From Allomuricauda sp. NBRC 101325 (lineage in GTDB: Bacteria > Bacteroidota > Bacteroidia > Flavobacteriales > Flavobacteriaceae): a DNA stretch of 64,000 nucleotides. The stretch lies in contig NZ_BSQF01000001.1 of the NCBI RefSeq assembly GCF_030268205.1, forward strand, positions 974,649-1,038,648, in the 5' to 3' direction. A program made the translations under genes and the position numbers. Below the pieces are notes generated by a model. It saw nothing but the letters and a program-made list of their open reading frames with translations, ran no database searches and was not told where the DNA came from. This document shows positions 42,706 to 52,000 of the stretch, piece after piece; position 1 is the first letter of the stretch, and each line of letters opens with the position of its first letter.

Positions 42706-43719
42706 ATGAAATCATATACCGACTTCAAAATACTTTCCCTTGATGGTGGAGGGATAAAAGGACTCTATGCAGCAAAGCTTCTGGCACAAATAGAGAAAAA
42801 GACAGGAAAATTGATTGGGGAACATTTTGATATGATTTGTGGAACATCCACTGGTGGGTTATTGGCTTTGGGCATCACAAACTATATCTCCTGTGAAACA
42901 ATAGCACAGTTCTATATAGAGCATGGTCCATTAATTTTTCCAAGAGGAAATTGGTTCCAAAGAAAATTTCGCACCTTTTCACAGATCTGTCTGGGAACCA
43001 AATATGACAATCAGAAGTTGCAAGATGCACTAAGCGATCTTTTGGGAAAAGAAAAAACAATGGCGGATGCGAACCACCTTATATGTATCCCATCTTTCAA
43101 TATCACAAAAGGGAGACCTTCAATATTTAAAAAACCTTTTGGCCCATATCATAGGGACGGAAGATTTACCATGATGCAAGTTGCCCTTGCAACTTCTGCA
43201 GCTCCCACATTTCTGCCTGCAATAAGCATTGAGGGAGATCAATTCATTGATGGTGGAATTTACAATAACGATCCAAGTATGATAGGTTACACTGAGGCCA
43301 TGGATCATTTTATTGGTAAAAATAAACCCTTGGCTCCTCGGGGAATACATTATGGCAGGGTTTCCATGTTAAGTATAGGGCTTCCTGGACAGCCCATAAG
43401 TTAAAAACCAAAGATTACCTCCACCAGATCATTTTTAGGTTGGAGGGAGAGACTTGTTGGCACGGCAATTAGCGGTTCTGATTACATAACACAGTATCAG
43501 GTTAAAAAATTGATTGAAATAGGCAATGGAAATTACTACAGGTTAAATCCTCCACAGTTGTCACCAAATCAATTAAGGCACATAACCATGGATAATACTG
43601 CTCAAACGGCCATTCGCACCTTGAACACCTATGGTCAGGATGTTGGTGATGATTTCACTTGTACCAAATGGTCGGAAATAAACAAATTCTTTAATAATTC
43701 AAAAACATATAAATTTTAA
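42706..43719 (+). pseudogene. capV: Patatin-like phospholipase, CBASS effector CapV, with in-frame stop
   Basis: Patatin-fold phospholipase; in CBASS such effectors are switched on by a cyclic nucleotide and degrade the membrane. The first 232 codons hold all catalytic features: oxyanion loop LDGGGIKGLYA near residue 9-19, nucleophile Ser48 in GTSTG, and the Asp182 of IDGGIYNNDP. An in-frame TAA at 43402-43404 then stops translation, and the reading frame continues for 104 more codons to 43719 (including DYITQYQVKKLIEIG and LRHITMDNTAQ), family-like throughout. So one substitution appears to have split the gene, or the base is an assembly error. The CD-NTase gene follows 3 bp after the distal stop. 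Confidence 0.85.
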
Positions 43720-43722
43720 ATT

Positions 43723-44700
43723 ATGGCTAATACAAATAAGCAATTCCAAGATTTTGACGAGAATCTATCGATTCCTATGTCGAAAAGGCAAAAAATGAGT
43801 GAGTCCCGGGAAGCAACAAGGGAAAGAATCAGTCTTTGGTTCAAGAATAACCAACCAGGATACCCGATAAGCTTTTGGATTCAAGGAAGTCACAAGAACT
43901 CCCTAAATATTCGCACCGAAGGAGACGATTGTGACCAAGACGATGGAATCTATGTTGACCGAAATCCTGAAGATTCTGTTGATGGCACAACCCTTCAGGA
44001 ATGGATTTTTGAGGCCTTGGAAGGTAGTACATCCACTACCCCGGAGCATAAATCTAGGTGTATTCGAAATTTTTATAAACCCAACAATTTAGGAACATTT
44101 CATATCGACTACCCCTCATACTATAAAACAGAGGATATGCCCCACCCTATGCTAACAGTAAGAAATGGCGAATTGGAAGAAAGCGACCCTCAGGAATTTA
44201 CCAAATGGCTCAATGATATTACCGATGATGAAGGTCAATTAAGAAGATTGATTAGATATCTGAAGGGGTGGGCAGATTACAAAAGAAAGTCCATTGATAT
44301 GCCGAATGGGTTGACCCTAACTGTGTTGGCCTGCAATAGCTATATTGCTGTGGATTCTAGGGACGACGAAGCCTTATATGAAACATTGCTGGGCATTCAA
44401 TCTGTTCTGCAAACAGAATGGAAATGTATAATGCCATCTACTCCGAATGACGACCTCTTGGCCAATACGGATTACAACTTTCGTGTCAATTTTATGAATG
44501 CCCTATCAGATTTGGTTTCAGATGCCGAGGAAGCTCTTGAGGAAAGTTCTAAACATAGGGCATCCAAGCTATGGAAAAAACATATGGGGACCAGATATCC
44601 GTTGGCCCCAGAAGAAAATACGCTTGGCAATAGAGCGGCCTTGGCAGGCTTGATAGGAAACAACAAACCCTACTTTGATAATGGAGAATCAATTCATTAG
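43723..44700 (+). CDS. CBASS cyclic nucleotide synthase, DncV-like CD-NTase
   Basis: Nucleotidyltransferase that makes a cyclic nucleotide signal on phage infection. The 325 residues carry the GS motif (Gly55-Ser56, QGSHKN) and the acidic site D-C-D-Q-D-D-G at 69-75, matching the D-x-D-x-D-D-G layout of DncV; Asp71 and Asp73 should bind the catalytic metals. The helical half has KWLNDITDDEGQLRRLIRYLKGW and then NGLTLTVLACNSY (OAS1-C/DncV-type). The position between a patatin effector and an E2-like gene supports CBASS. Its product (for example a cyclic dinucleotide with G and A) cannot be read from sequence. The end overlaps the E2-like gene by 20 bp. Confidence 0.85.
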   Translation: MANTNKQFQDFDENLSIPMSKRQKMSESREATRERISLWFKNNQPGYPISFWIQGSHKNSLNIRTEGDDCDQDDGIYVDRNPEDSVDGTTLQEWIFEALEGSTSTTPEHKSRCIRNFYKPNNLGTFHIDYPSYYKTEDMPHPMLTVRNGELEESDPQEFTKWLNDITDDEGQLRRLIRYLKGWADYKRKSIDMPNGLTLTVLACNSYIAVDSRDDEALYETLLGIQSVLQTEWKCIMPSTPNDDLLANTDYNFRVNFMNALSDLVSDAEEALEESSKHRASKLWKKHMGTRYPLAPEENTLGNRAALAGLIGNNKPYFDNGESIH

Positions 44701-45298
44701 GGATTTGGATGAGGCCAAAAGGTTATTTCCTTCTTTGGAATATCACCATCTCCCAAATAAGCGATTTGTACACAAGGTGACGGGAACATTTGATATTATT
44801 GATGGAGAAGAAAATCATTGGGGCGCATTTAGTGCGTCCCTTTATTTTACCGATTCCTATCCCAAAGGATTTGCACTACTTAAGGATAACTCCAGGGCTT
44901 TTCCTTGGGACTTGAATTGGCATATTGATGAGAAAACGGGGTTATGTTGTGTGTGTGGCCCAATAGAAAGGGAGGAAAGAGCTGCAAAAGGGATTTCAAT
45001 TTTAGGTTTTATTGAAGGGTATGTTATACCATTTTATGCCAATCAAATCTATAAAAAGGAATTTGGTTTCTACAAAAACGGGGAATATGCTCATTTTATA
45101 GAGGGTATCTGGGAGGCGTTGGAAGAAGAATTTGGCACTTCCGATAGAAAACAAATCAAGCTAATGTTAAATCAAATGCGTTCCAAAAGAGGAAGGAATG
45201 AAGATTGTTTTTGTGGAAGTGGGATTAAGTTTAAGAAGTGCCATATGAATAGAATTCCTTATATCGAAGCAGCTGCCAAACAAATCTCCCTCAATTAG
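44681..45298 (+). CDS. E2-like CBASS accessory protein with SEC-C-type tail
   Basis: Ubiquitin-conjugating-fold protein of type II-short CBASS, where a lone E2-like protein is thought to attach the CD-NTase to another molecule and prime it. I take the ATG at 44681 (MENQFIRDL; 205 residues); a TTG at 44675 is also open. Candidate catalytic Cys are 89, 90 and 92 in GLCCVCGPIE, after WHIDEKTGL. The C-terminal end has a zinc-binding SEC-C-like signature: Cys176, Cys178, Cys187 and His188 in CFCGSGIKFKKCH. No E1 or JAB gene follows. The SEC-C tail is unusual to me for an E2-like protein and deserves a comparison. Overlap with the CD-NTase suggests coupled translation. Confidence 0.75.
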   Translation: MENQFIRDLDEAKRLFPSLEYHHLPNKRFVHKVTGTFDIIDGEENHWGAFSASLYFTDSYPKGFALLKDNSRAFPWDLNWHIDEKTGLCCVCGPIEREERAAKGISILGFIEGYVIPFYANQIYKKEFGFYKNGEYAHFIEGIWEALEEEFGTSDRKQIKLMLNQMRSKRGRNEDCFCGSGIKFKKCHMNRIPYIEAAAKQISLN

Positions 45299-45515
45299 TA
45301 ATCTTACTGTAAAAGCATTTAAATTCTATTTTTATAAGATTTCAACTTTCCAGAAAGCCCACTATGCCATAAAAACTTATAATAGGTAGCTTTCGAAATG
45401 TTCAACCACCTTGATATTTTTGTAACTAACAGCAAACCATTATTGAAGTACTCCTCAGAATTTACAGCTTTTCGTTGATTTTTCTTACTGAATCGTTTTA
45501 TCCTTATCTTGGGAT

Positions 45516-46196
45516 ATGGAAAAATTGGGCAACATTTTAGCTTTATGGATTCATAAGCAAAGAACGCTGTCTAGAAGAATGGAATCTAAGGCAAGACATC
45601 TGTCCCTTAATGGACTTTCTGTTTTAATTATCTTAATCAGTTTTATACCCTTAACCCTTCTTTTTTTCATTAGCGGAAAGAATTATACTTGGGTACAAAT
45701 ATCTGCTTACTATACTATTCAGTTACTTCTATTATTAATAGTCCTGTTGTTTGTAATTGCCTGGTTCAAGGCCAAAGAAATGGCAAATGCCGATGTAGAA
45801 GGTTTCTCATTTATAGAACTTTCATTTAAAAAAATAGACAAGGAATATTTTGGGTTTGATGAATCCGATATTGAAAATTTAGAGCTTTTGACAAACCTTT
45901 TGCCTTCCAAAAATAGGATAGTAATTAGAGAGGTGCCGAAGAATAAGCAATCTGGGAATCTTAGATTTCTTTTTTCATTTTTGGATCATATAATTGAAGG
46001 GGGTATTCAAGGTATGGGAAAGAAATCGAGAGACTCACTATCCAGATTGGTTCAAAAAAGATTTTCCTTCGATGGTTCCGAAATCAACGAGAACACATTC
46101 GCATCCAGTTACTCCAAATGGTCCCAGAAGACCAAAGAAGGGGACTATGATGATACTCGAAAAACTATATCCAAAGCACTGGGCCTTTCCAATTAA
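45516..46196 (+). CDS. Two-helix membrane protein of unknown function
   Basis: A 226-residue protein with two transmembrane helices (about 30-55 and 65-88), a short basic N-terminus (HKQRTLSRRMESKARH) and a soluble, probably cytoplasmic C-terminal part of about 135 residues with charged helical segments (YFGFDESDIENLELLTNLL, ESFLDHIIEGGIQG-like). No family recognised. It follows the CBASS genes after a 217 bp gap on the same strand and precedes the excisionase-like gene. It might be a further defence component, but no evidence links it to CBASS. Confidence 0.55.
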   Translation: MEKLGNILALWIHKQRTLSRRMESKARHLSLNGLSVLIILISFIPLTLLFFISGKNYTWVQISAYYTIQLLLLLIVLLFVIAWFKAKEMANADVEGFSFIELSFKKIDKEYFGFDESDIENLELLTNLLPSKNRIVIREVPKNKQSGNLRFLFSFLDHIIEGGIQGMGKKSRDSLSRLVQKRFSFDGSEINENTFASSYSKWSQKTKEGDYDDTRKTISKALGLSN

Positions 46197-46350
46197 TTAT
46201 AGATTTTTTGCCCAAATCCCGAAAACAAAAGGCAATTAAAGCGCAATCTTCATTTCTCTATTTTTCACTTGCATCAGTTGATATATGTTTGTCCCGTACA
46301 AAAAAGTAGGCGGCCGTTTACATATTCTCAAATTCCAAAAATCAGAAGTT

Positions 46351-46644
46351 ATGGAAGAGCAACAGAATGTGTTGACATTACTCAAAGAGATCAAAAACAT
46401 CCTTGGCCATCAGAAGAAGGTCATGAACGTGGAAGATCTTGCCGCATACACAGGACTTTCCAAAAGCAAGATTTACAAGCTTACCTCATTAAAACTCATT
46501 CCTATGAGCAACAATAAGCATATCCGGCAAATATTCTTTGACAAGGATACAATAGATAAATGGCTAATGGGCGACCCAAACCTATCCGATGAGTTTCTGG
46601 AAGAGAAGTTCAATCAACAGCTTCAAAGGAACAAAAACCACTGA
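46351..46644 (+). CDS. Helix-turn-helix protein, excisionase-like
   Basis: A 97-residue DNA-binding protein of the type found beside mobilisation genes in Bacteroidetes elements. The ATG at 46351 starts MEEQQNVLTLLKEI; the frame opens further upstream without conservation. The HTH motif is VEDLAAYTGLSKSKIYKLTSLKLIP (in parts: VEDLAAYTGLSKSKIYKL), followed by an IRQIFFDKDTIDKWL strand-helix, the MerR/excisionase-type layout used in Xis and in 'helix-turn-helix domain-containing protein' regulators. Likely role is in excision or control of mobilisation genes, by inference from position. Confidence 0.75.
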   Translation: MEEQQNVLTLLKEIKNILGHQKKVMNVEDLAAYTGLSKSKIYKLTSLKLIPMSNNKHIRQIFFDKDTIDKWLMGDPNLSDEFLEEKFNQQLQRNKNH

Positions 46645-46931
46645 GGTTATAAATACCCCGGAAATCAAATGAATGGTATTTCGGTTTTCACGCTTGCGTG
46701 AAAAAAGGAATAGCAAGAGGGTGATGCGCAGATTGCGCCATCACGGTTGTTTTCGGGTCTTCAACAAGTTGAAAACCAGTTGATTGAATGGATTTCGGAT
46801 TACTGTACAGAATCAGGGGCTACAGTAAGATTTTCCGAAATCTACAGTAAACCCTTAGGGAAGCCCTATAAACACTGGAAATTTTTGACGAAAAAATTGA
46901 CGCAATTTCACTAAAAAGCAAAATCGCACCT
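46645..46931. other. Candidate oriT region upstream of mobilisation genes
   Basis: A 287 bp gap with no gene and several structures. A 9 bp perfect hairpin (TTTTCACGC / GCGTGAAAA, loop TT) spans 46685-46704. A second imperfect hairpin (GTGATGCGCA / TGCGCCATCAC, one bulge) spans 46721-46744. Two direct CTACAGTAA copies are at 46819-46827 and 46842-46850. It lies directly before the BfmA/BtgA-like and relaxase genes, where oriT often is. Confidence 0.5.
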
Positions 46932-47516
46932 ATGGAAAAGCAAATAATCAATGACAGAACAAAGAAAGGGACAGGGGGTTATTCCAATATCACGGTAAAG
47001 AAAGAAACGGCCATACGTTTTCGCAGCTATTCCAAAAAGTTCAACAAATCCCATAGTGAGGTTTTGGATGGAATGATACAATACTTCAAGGAGAACAGCC
47101 TTGACCCTTTTGGAGAGGGAACAAAGATTATCCTTGAAAGCATCAAAAAACTGGAGCGTCAGATGATGAAAAAATTTGATAGGCTCATCGCCATTATCAA
47201 GAACATGGAAAAGACCAGTATCCGGCCGACCTATGAAATGGTACTTATTCTTTACGAGGCATACGTAAAAGATGGGAGGAAACCGAGACGGGAACCCGTC
47301 AAGATACAGGAAGAACGAATGGACTTTTTGGAGCCTAAGAATACCGTTCCAAAAGTGGAGCACGACAGAATGCTAAAAGAATACAAAGTTTATAAGGAAC
47401 ACTGCAATGAAATCCTCAACAATGTTGAGAAGGTGGAGCCAATGATGGGAAAGCCATATCTAAAAATCAATATGGGCATCGGGGATTTTGAAAGCCTCAA
47501 ATACCAATTAAGATAA
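46932..47516 (+). CDS. BfmA/BtgA-like mobilisation protein
   Basis: Accessory DNA-binding protein for mobilisation, related in organisation to BtgA of Bacteroides mobilisable elements. The 194 residues begin with a basic segment (MEKQIINDRTKKGTGGY), then a ribbon-helix-helix-like part (NITVKKETAIRFRSYSKKF, NKSHSEVLDGMIQYF) that should bind oriT DNA, and a helical middle with KKLERQMMKKFDRLIAI. The C-terminal part is charged and extended. The relaxase gene starts 5 bp after its stop, so these two act together in strand nicking and transfer. Confidence 0.8.
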   Translation: MEKQIINDRTKKGTGGYSNITVKKETAIRFRSYSKKFNKSHSEVLDGMIQYFKENSLDPFGEGTKIILESIKKLERQMMKKFDRLIAIIKNMEKTSIRPTYEMVLILYEAYVKDGRKPRREPVKIQEERMDFLEPKNTVPKVEHDRMLKEYKVYKEHCNEILNNVEKVEPMMGKPYLKINMGIGDFESLKYQLR

Positions 47517-47521
47517 CGCCC

Positions 47522-48544
47522 ATGTACCTTACCATCTCAGCACAGAAAATGGGCAGTACCTACAACTCCAGTGTAGGGAACTATGTGGACTATCTGGAAA
47601 AGGAAAACGAGGATAGGTCGCCCGAACTTAGGGAAGAATTCTTTGATCAAGAAAATGACAGCGTTAGCCCACAAACGGTCGTCGATGAAATAGATGCCAA
47701 TACGGCCAAACTTAGGCAGAAAGACCCAAAATTCTATTCCATAGTGGTCAGTCCCAACCAAAGGGAGCTTAAGGCAATTGGAAATGACCCAAATATGCTA
47801 AGAGAATACACTAGGAAGCTCATGGAGGACTATGCAAAGAGTTTCCATCGCAACCAAGAGGTCAAGGCCGAGAACCTAAAGTATTATGCCAAGATCGAGC
47901 ATGAACGTACCTATCGGGGATTTGACAAGCAGGTACAAGAAAATGCCCCATACCGTGGGGAGATAGCTAGGCTCAGGAACGAGATACGGAAAGTGGAACG
48001 GGGCGAATCCATCGGGAATGTAAAGGAGCTTGAAAAGAGTATTGTAGAACAGACAAGATTGGCACCCCATAAACAGAACGGGCAATTGGTGGCCGCTGGA
48101 ACGCAAAAAGAAGGGCCACAGACCCATATCCATATCATAGTGAGCAGAAGGGACGTGACGAACACCTATACGCTTTCCCCGATGGCCAAGCACAAGGCCT
48201 CAGAAGTGGAATTGAACGGAAAGACGGTCAAGAGAGGTTTTGATAGGGACAGTTTTTACCAAGCAGCAGAGAAGACTTTCGATAAAACAACGGGATTCAA
48301 AAGGAACTATGTGGAATCCTATGTTGGGAGAAAGGCCCATGCCAAGGAACCGGGGAAGTTCTTTGCCAAGGTCATGGGACTGCCTACCAAGGAAAAGGAC
48401 ATGGCCTTTAAACTGCTAAGGACCATGGGAGTCAAAGCACCCAGCATCCCGACAAATAAAGTACAAATTGCCGCCAAGATCATCAAAGCCCTTGGAAGGG
48501 GTATCGATAAGGCTAGGGGCACGGGTGAGGACATGGGCTACTGA
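47522..48544 (+). CDS. Relaxase-like mobilisation protein (DUF5712-like)
   Basis: Predicted nicking enzyme for mobilisation. The 340 residues start MYLTISAQKMGSTYNSSVG and include a HUH-type metal motif, His202-x-His204 in THIHIIVSRRD, followed by LSPMAKHKASE. An N-terminal tyrosine (Tyr25 in GNYVDYLEK or a nearby one) could be the nucleophile, but this is not certain. The C-terminal ~100 residues are basic (RKAHAKEPGKFFAKVMG), as expected for DNA binding. No helicase domain is seen. Last gene of the mobilisation pair; the adjacent structured DNA downstream is listed separately. Confidence 0.8.
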   Translation: MYLTISAQKMGSTYNSSVGNYVDYLEKENEDRSPELREEFFDQENDSVSPQTVVDEIDANTAKLRQKDPKFYSIVVSPNQRELKAIGNDPNMLREYTRKLMEDYAKSFHRNQEVKAENLKYYAKIEHERTYRGFDKQVQENAPYRGEIARLRNEIRKVERGESIGNVKELEKSIVEQTRLAPHKQNGQLVAAGTQKEGPQTHIHIIVSRRDVTNTYTLSPMAKHKASEVELNGKTVKRGFDRDSFYQAAEKTFDKTTGFKRNYVESYVGRKAHAKEPGKFFAKVMGLPTKEKDMAFKLLRTMGVKAPSIPTNKVQIAAKIIKALGRGIDKARGTGEDMGY

Positions 48545-48565
48545 ATGCCAAAAAGTAGGTTGCGC

Positions 48566-48621
48566 CCTATCGTGTTTTTGCTTCACGCTTATCTACCGGA
48601 ACGCTACAAAAACCCGATAGG
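48566..48621. repeat. 15 bp near-perfect inverted repeat after the relaxase gene
   Basis: CCTATCGTGTTTTTG at 48566-48580 and its complement with one mismatch at 48607-48621, loop of 26 bases. The stem could extend with TGCGC at 48561-48565 and GCGCA at 48628-48632. No T run follows, so it is not a plain terminator. Confidence 0.65.
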
Positions 48622-48713
48622 ATCCATGCGCAAAAGTTGGGGGTAAGATTTGGGGTGCTTGTTCACGAATTAGAGTCATGTGAATGTTAAAAATTTTGAA
48701 AAGCTAAATAAAT

Positions 48714-48728
48714 TGACCAAATTGGTCA
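48714..48728. promoter_or_regulatory. Operator-like palindrome before the XRE/R-M operon
   Basis: TGACCAA-A-TTGGTCA, a 15-base palindrome with a central A, 31 bp before the XRE gene. A similar half-site pair follows at 48746-48755. Confidence 0.6.
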
Positions 48729-48745
48729 TGTTATAAAAGTACATG

Positions 48746-48755
48746 CCAATATTGG
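48746..48755. promoter_or_regulatory. Second CCAA/TTGG site at the XRE gene start
   Basis: CCAATATTGG, a perfect 10 bp palindrome ending 4 bases before the ATG. Together with the upstream TGACCAA-A-TTGGTCA it fits an autoregulatory operator pair of the XRE protein. Confidence 0.55.
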
Positions 48756-48759
48756 TAAA

Positions 48760-49077
48760 ATGGAAATTGCTAAGACAGTCGGACAAAAAATAAGGGAACT
48801 TAGAAAAAGCAAAGGGCTATTGATAAGAGAGGTTGCCGCTAGATTGGAAATTGACTCCTCATTATTGAGTAAAATAGAGACTGGGGACAAACAACCAACT
48901 CGTAATCAAGTTAAATCATTAGAAAATATACTTAGTGTCAAAAATAATGAACTAATGTTAATTTATCTAAGTGATAAATTAGTCTATGAGATTCGAGATG
49001 AAGATTTGGCAATGGAGGCCATTAAGGTTGCGGAACAGAAAATAGAGTATTTAAAAAAATCTAACATAGTATTATAA
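48760..49077 (+). CDS. XRE-family regulator of the R-M operon
   Basis: A 105-residue helix-turn-helix protein with the XRE core at residues 8-62 (KIRELRKSKGLLIREVAARLE, then SSLLSKIETGDKQPT). The remainder is a short helical tail (VKVAEQKIEYLKKS-like). Its stop is 3 bp before the methylase-nuclease start. Proteins of this kind before restriction genes often act as controllers (C proteins) that delay nuclease expression. Two CCAA/TTGG palindromes upstream of its start are the likely targets. Confidence 0.8.
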   Translation: MEIAKTVGQKIRELRKSKGLLIREVAARLEIDSSLLSKIETGDKQPTRNQVKSLENILSVKNNELMLIYLSDKLVYEIRDEDLAMEAIKVAEQKIEYLKKSNIVL

Positions 49078-49080
49078 CCA

Positions 49081-52000
49081 ATGGCATTCAACGTTGCGAA
49101 ATCAAAAGAAGAAGGTTTAGCTCAGATAAAGGAGTTGGTTGAATCTTTCAAGAAAGACTACAAGACATTTAAAGATTCAAAATACAATGAAACACAGTTA
49201 AGAAATGACTTTGTTGATGCATTATTGATGTCTTTTGGTTGGGATGTAGATAATAATGCCAGAAAAAATCAATTCTTACGTGACGTTATACAGGAAGAGT
49301 CGATTGATGTTGAAGATGAAAAATCAAAGAAGAACCCTGATTATACGTTAAGAGTTCAGGGTTTGAGAAAACTCTTTGTTGAAGCAAAAAAACCTCACGT
49401 AGATATTACTAAATCTGCAAAAGGAGCTTTTCAAACCAGACGTTACGGTTGGAACGCAAATCTCGGCATTTCAATCCTCACCAATTTTGAACATCTAATT
49501 ATATACGATTGCAGGCATAAACCATCTACCAAAGAAGATGAAAGAGTTGCACGTATTCAGGTATTTGAATTTACAGATTATCTCAAAGTGTTTGATGAAC
49601 TTTATGACCTTATCTCGTTTGAGACAGCGTCAACAGGGCGGCTTGATGATTTGTTTTCAGTGTATGAAAGAGTAGGAGAAACCTTTGATGATTATTTTCT
49701 TGCTCAAATAGAGAGCTGGAGGGAACGATTAGCTACATCCGCTGTACAACTAAATGAGCAACTCGGAAGTGAGGATATTAACTTTCTTATCCAACGATTA
49801 CTTAACCGAATCGTATTCCTAAGAATTTGCGAAGACAGAACCATTGAAAAATATGAAACTTTAAAGGGCATCCAGAATTACGGAGAGCTAAAAGCCCTTT
49901 TTCAGCAATCAGATAAAAAGTATAATTCCGGTCTTTTTGACTTCATCGAAGATAATCTTTCATTGAATATCGAAATAGATGCTGACGTACTTATTGGCAT
50001 TTTCAATGAATTGTATTATCCACTAAGTCCTTATGATTTTTCGGTTGTTGATCCGACAATACTTAGCCAGATTTATGAGAAATTCCTGGGAAGTCATGTT
50101 GTTATTGACGAAGGACGACAACTTTCTATAGTTTCCGAACCGGAAGTTGTTGCTTCCAATGGAGTGGTTCCTACTCCAAAAATTATCGTGGAGAAAATAG
50201 TTAAGGAGACACTAGCTCCTTTAGTTGAAGGCAAAAATTCGACTCAATTAGCTGATCTGAAAATTGCTGATATATGCTGTGGTTCCGGAACATTCCTAAT
50301 TACGGTGTATGATTTTCTTTTAAAGTCAACAATTGAACAGTTTATTGAAGAAGGAATTGCAGATCAGGAATTAATTTATGAGTTACCAAATAATGCTTTT
50401 GGATTAACCTTAAAGGCAAAACGCAATGTTATAGAGCAAAGCATTTATGGAGTTGATATTAACCCTTATGCTACTGAAGTAACTGAATTCAGCTTGTTAT
50501 TAAAACTATTGGAAGGTGAAAGTGGTGCTTCAATAGATCACTTCATTGGGCAGTATGCCACCAAAGTATTACCAACTTTACTAGACAATATTAAATGTGG
50601 GAATTCCCTTGTCGATGAGAAGTTCTATGAATTTATGCCAGAAGCAATGGAAGACGATTATCTATTGTTTAGGGTTAAACCATTTGAATGGAATACAGAA
50701 TTCCCTTTCCTAAATGAAACCAATGGATTTGATGCCATTATTGGTAATCCACCTTACGTGAGAATTCAGAATTTAGTGAAATTTTCTCCTGAAGAAGTCA
50801 AGTACTATCAGGATGATGTTTCTGGATTTGGTGTTGCCAAAAAGGATACAATAGATAAGTACTATGTTTTTATACAGCAAGCTATTGCCTTATTAAACCC
50901 GACAGGATTCCTTGGATATATTGTGCCTAATAAATTCTTCATTATAAAAGGAGGGAGGGCATTAAGAAAATTCATCTCAGAATCATGTAGCTTATCAAAG
51001 ATCATTCATTTTGGAGTAACCCAGGTTTTCCCGGATCGATCTACCTATACTGCGATTTTAATTCTTCAAAAAGAAGATAGAGAAACATTCCAGTTTAAAA
51101 GAATTAAAAAAATTACACCTGACATACTGGGAATGGGAGATGGTTATTTGGAGTACGCAAAGAATGATTTCACAACTGACCCTTGGGTTTTTCTAACACC
51201 TGAAACAAAAGCCGTTTTCGATAAGCTGAGTTCAGATCAAACCCAACCGCTAAAAAGTCTGGCTGATATATGCGTAGGTCTGCAAACTAGTAAAGACCCT
51301 GTCTATATTTTCATACCTGAGGATGAAACAGAAAACACTTTCATTTTCAACTCCAATGGAGAGAAAAAAGAAGTGGAAAAAGGAGTTTGTCTGCCCTGTA
51401 TTTATGATTTGTCTTTTGGCTTGTTCGATTCTATAAGCCCGAATGCGCAAATGATCTTTCCTTATGTGATAGAAGAGGGTAAAGCAGAAACAATCAGCGA
51501 AGAACATTTTAATGAGAATTATCCGCTTTGTTGGGCTTATTTGAATGAGCATAAAGAGCAACTGGAAAAGAGAAGTATCAACGGCAAAGATCCAAAATGG
51601 TATCAGTTTGGTCGTTCTCAAAGTTTAACCCGTTTTCATGATTCGTCAAAACTGATTTGGCATGTGCTTTCAACTAAACCAAGTTATATTCTGGATGTAC
51701 AAAATGTTCAATTCACCGGAGGTGGAAATGGACCTTATTACTCGTTGGTGAATGATTCTGAATACGACATTTTGTATTTCATGGGGATTTTATCACACCC
51801 ACTATTTGAAAGTATGGTAAAAGCTGGTGCAAGTGAGTTTAGAGGAGCTTATTATTCTCACGGAAAGCAGTTCATTGAAAATATCCCTGTACGAATAATA
51901 GATCAAGCTAATCCTGATGAAGTGAGGCTATACAAGGCAATCGTAAAATCAGTAAAAGATTTGATCAAAACCAAAGGGCAATATAATGAGGCTTATGGGG

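Noticed and set aside
42515-42709. 64-codon frame between the palindrome and the patatin gene, overlapping its ATG by ATGA
   Set aside because: Low-complexity Lys/Leu-rich sequence without a recognisable family or ribosome-binding site. It might be a leader peptide, but nothing supports it beyond the overlap.
46351-48544. Complete conjugative element
   Set aside because: No VirB/Tra channel genes or coupling protein are present in 40-63.6 kb; only mobilisation genes.
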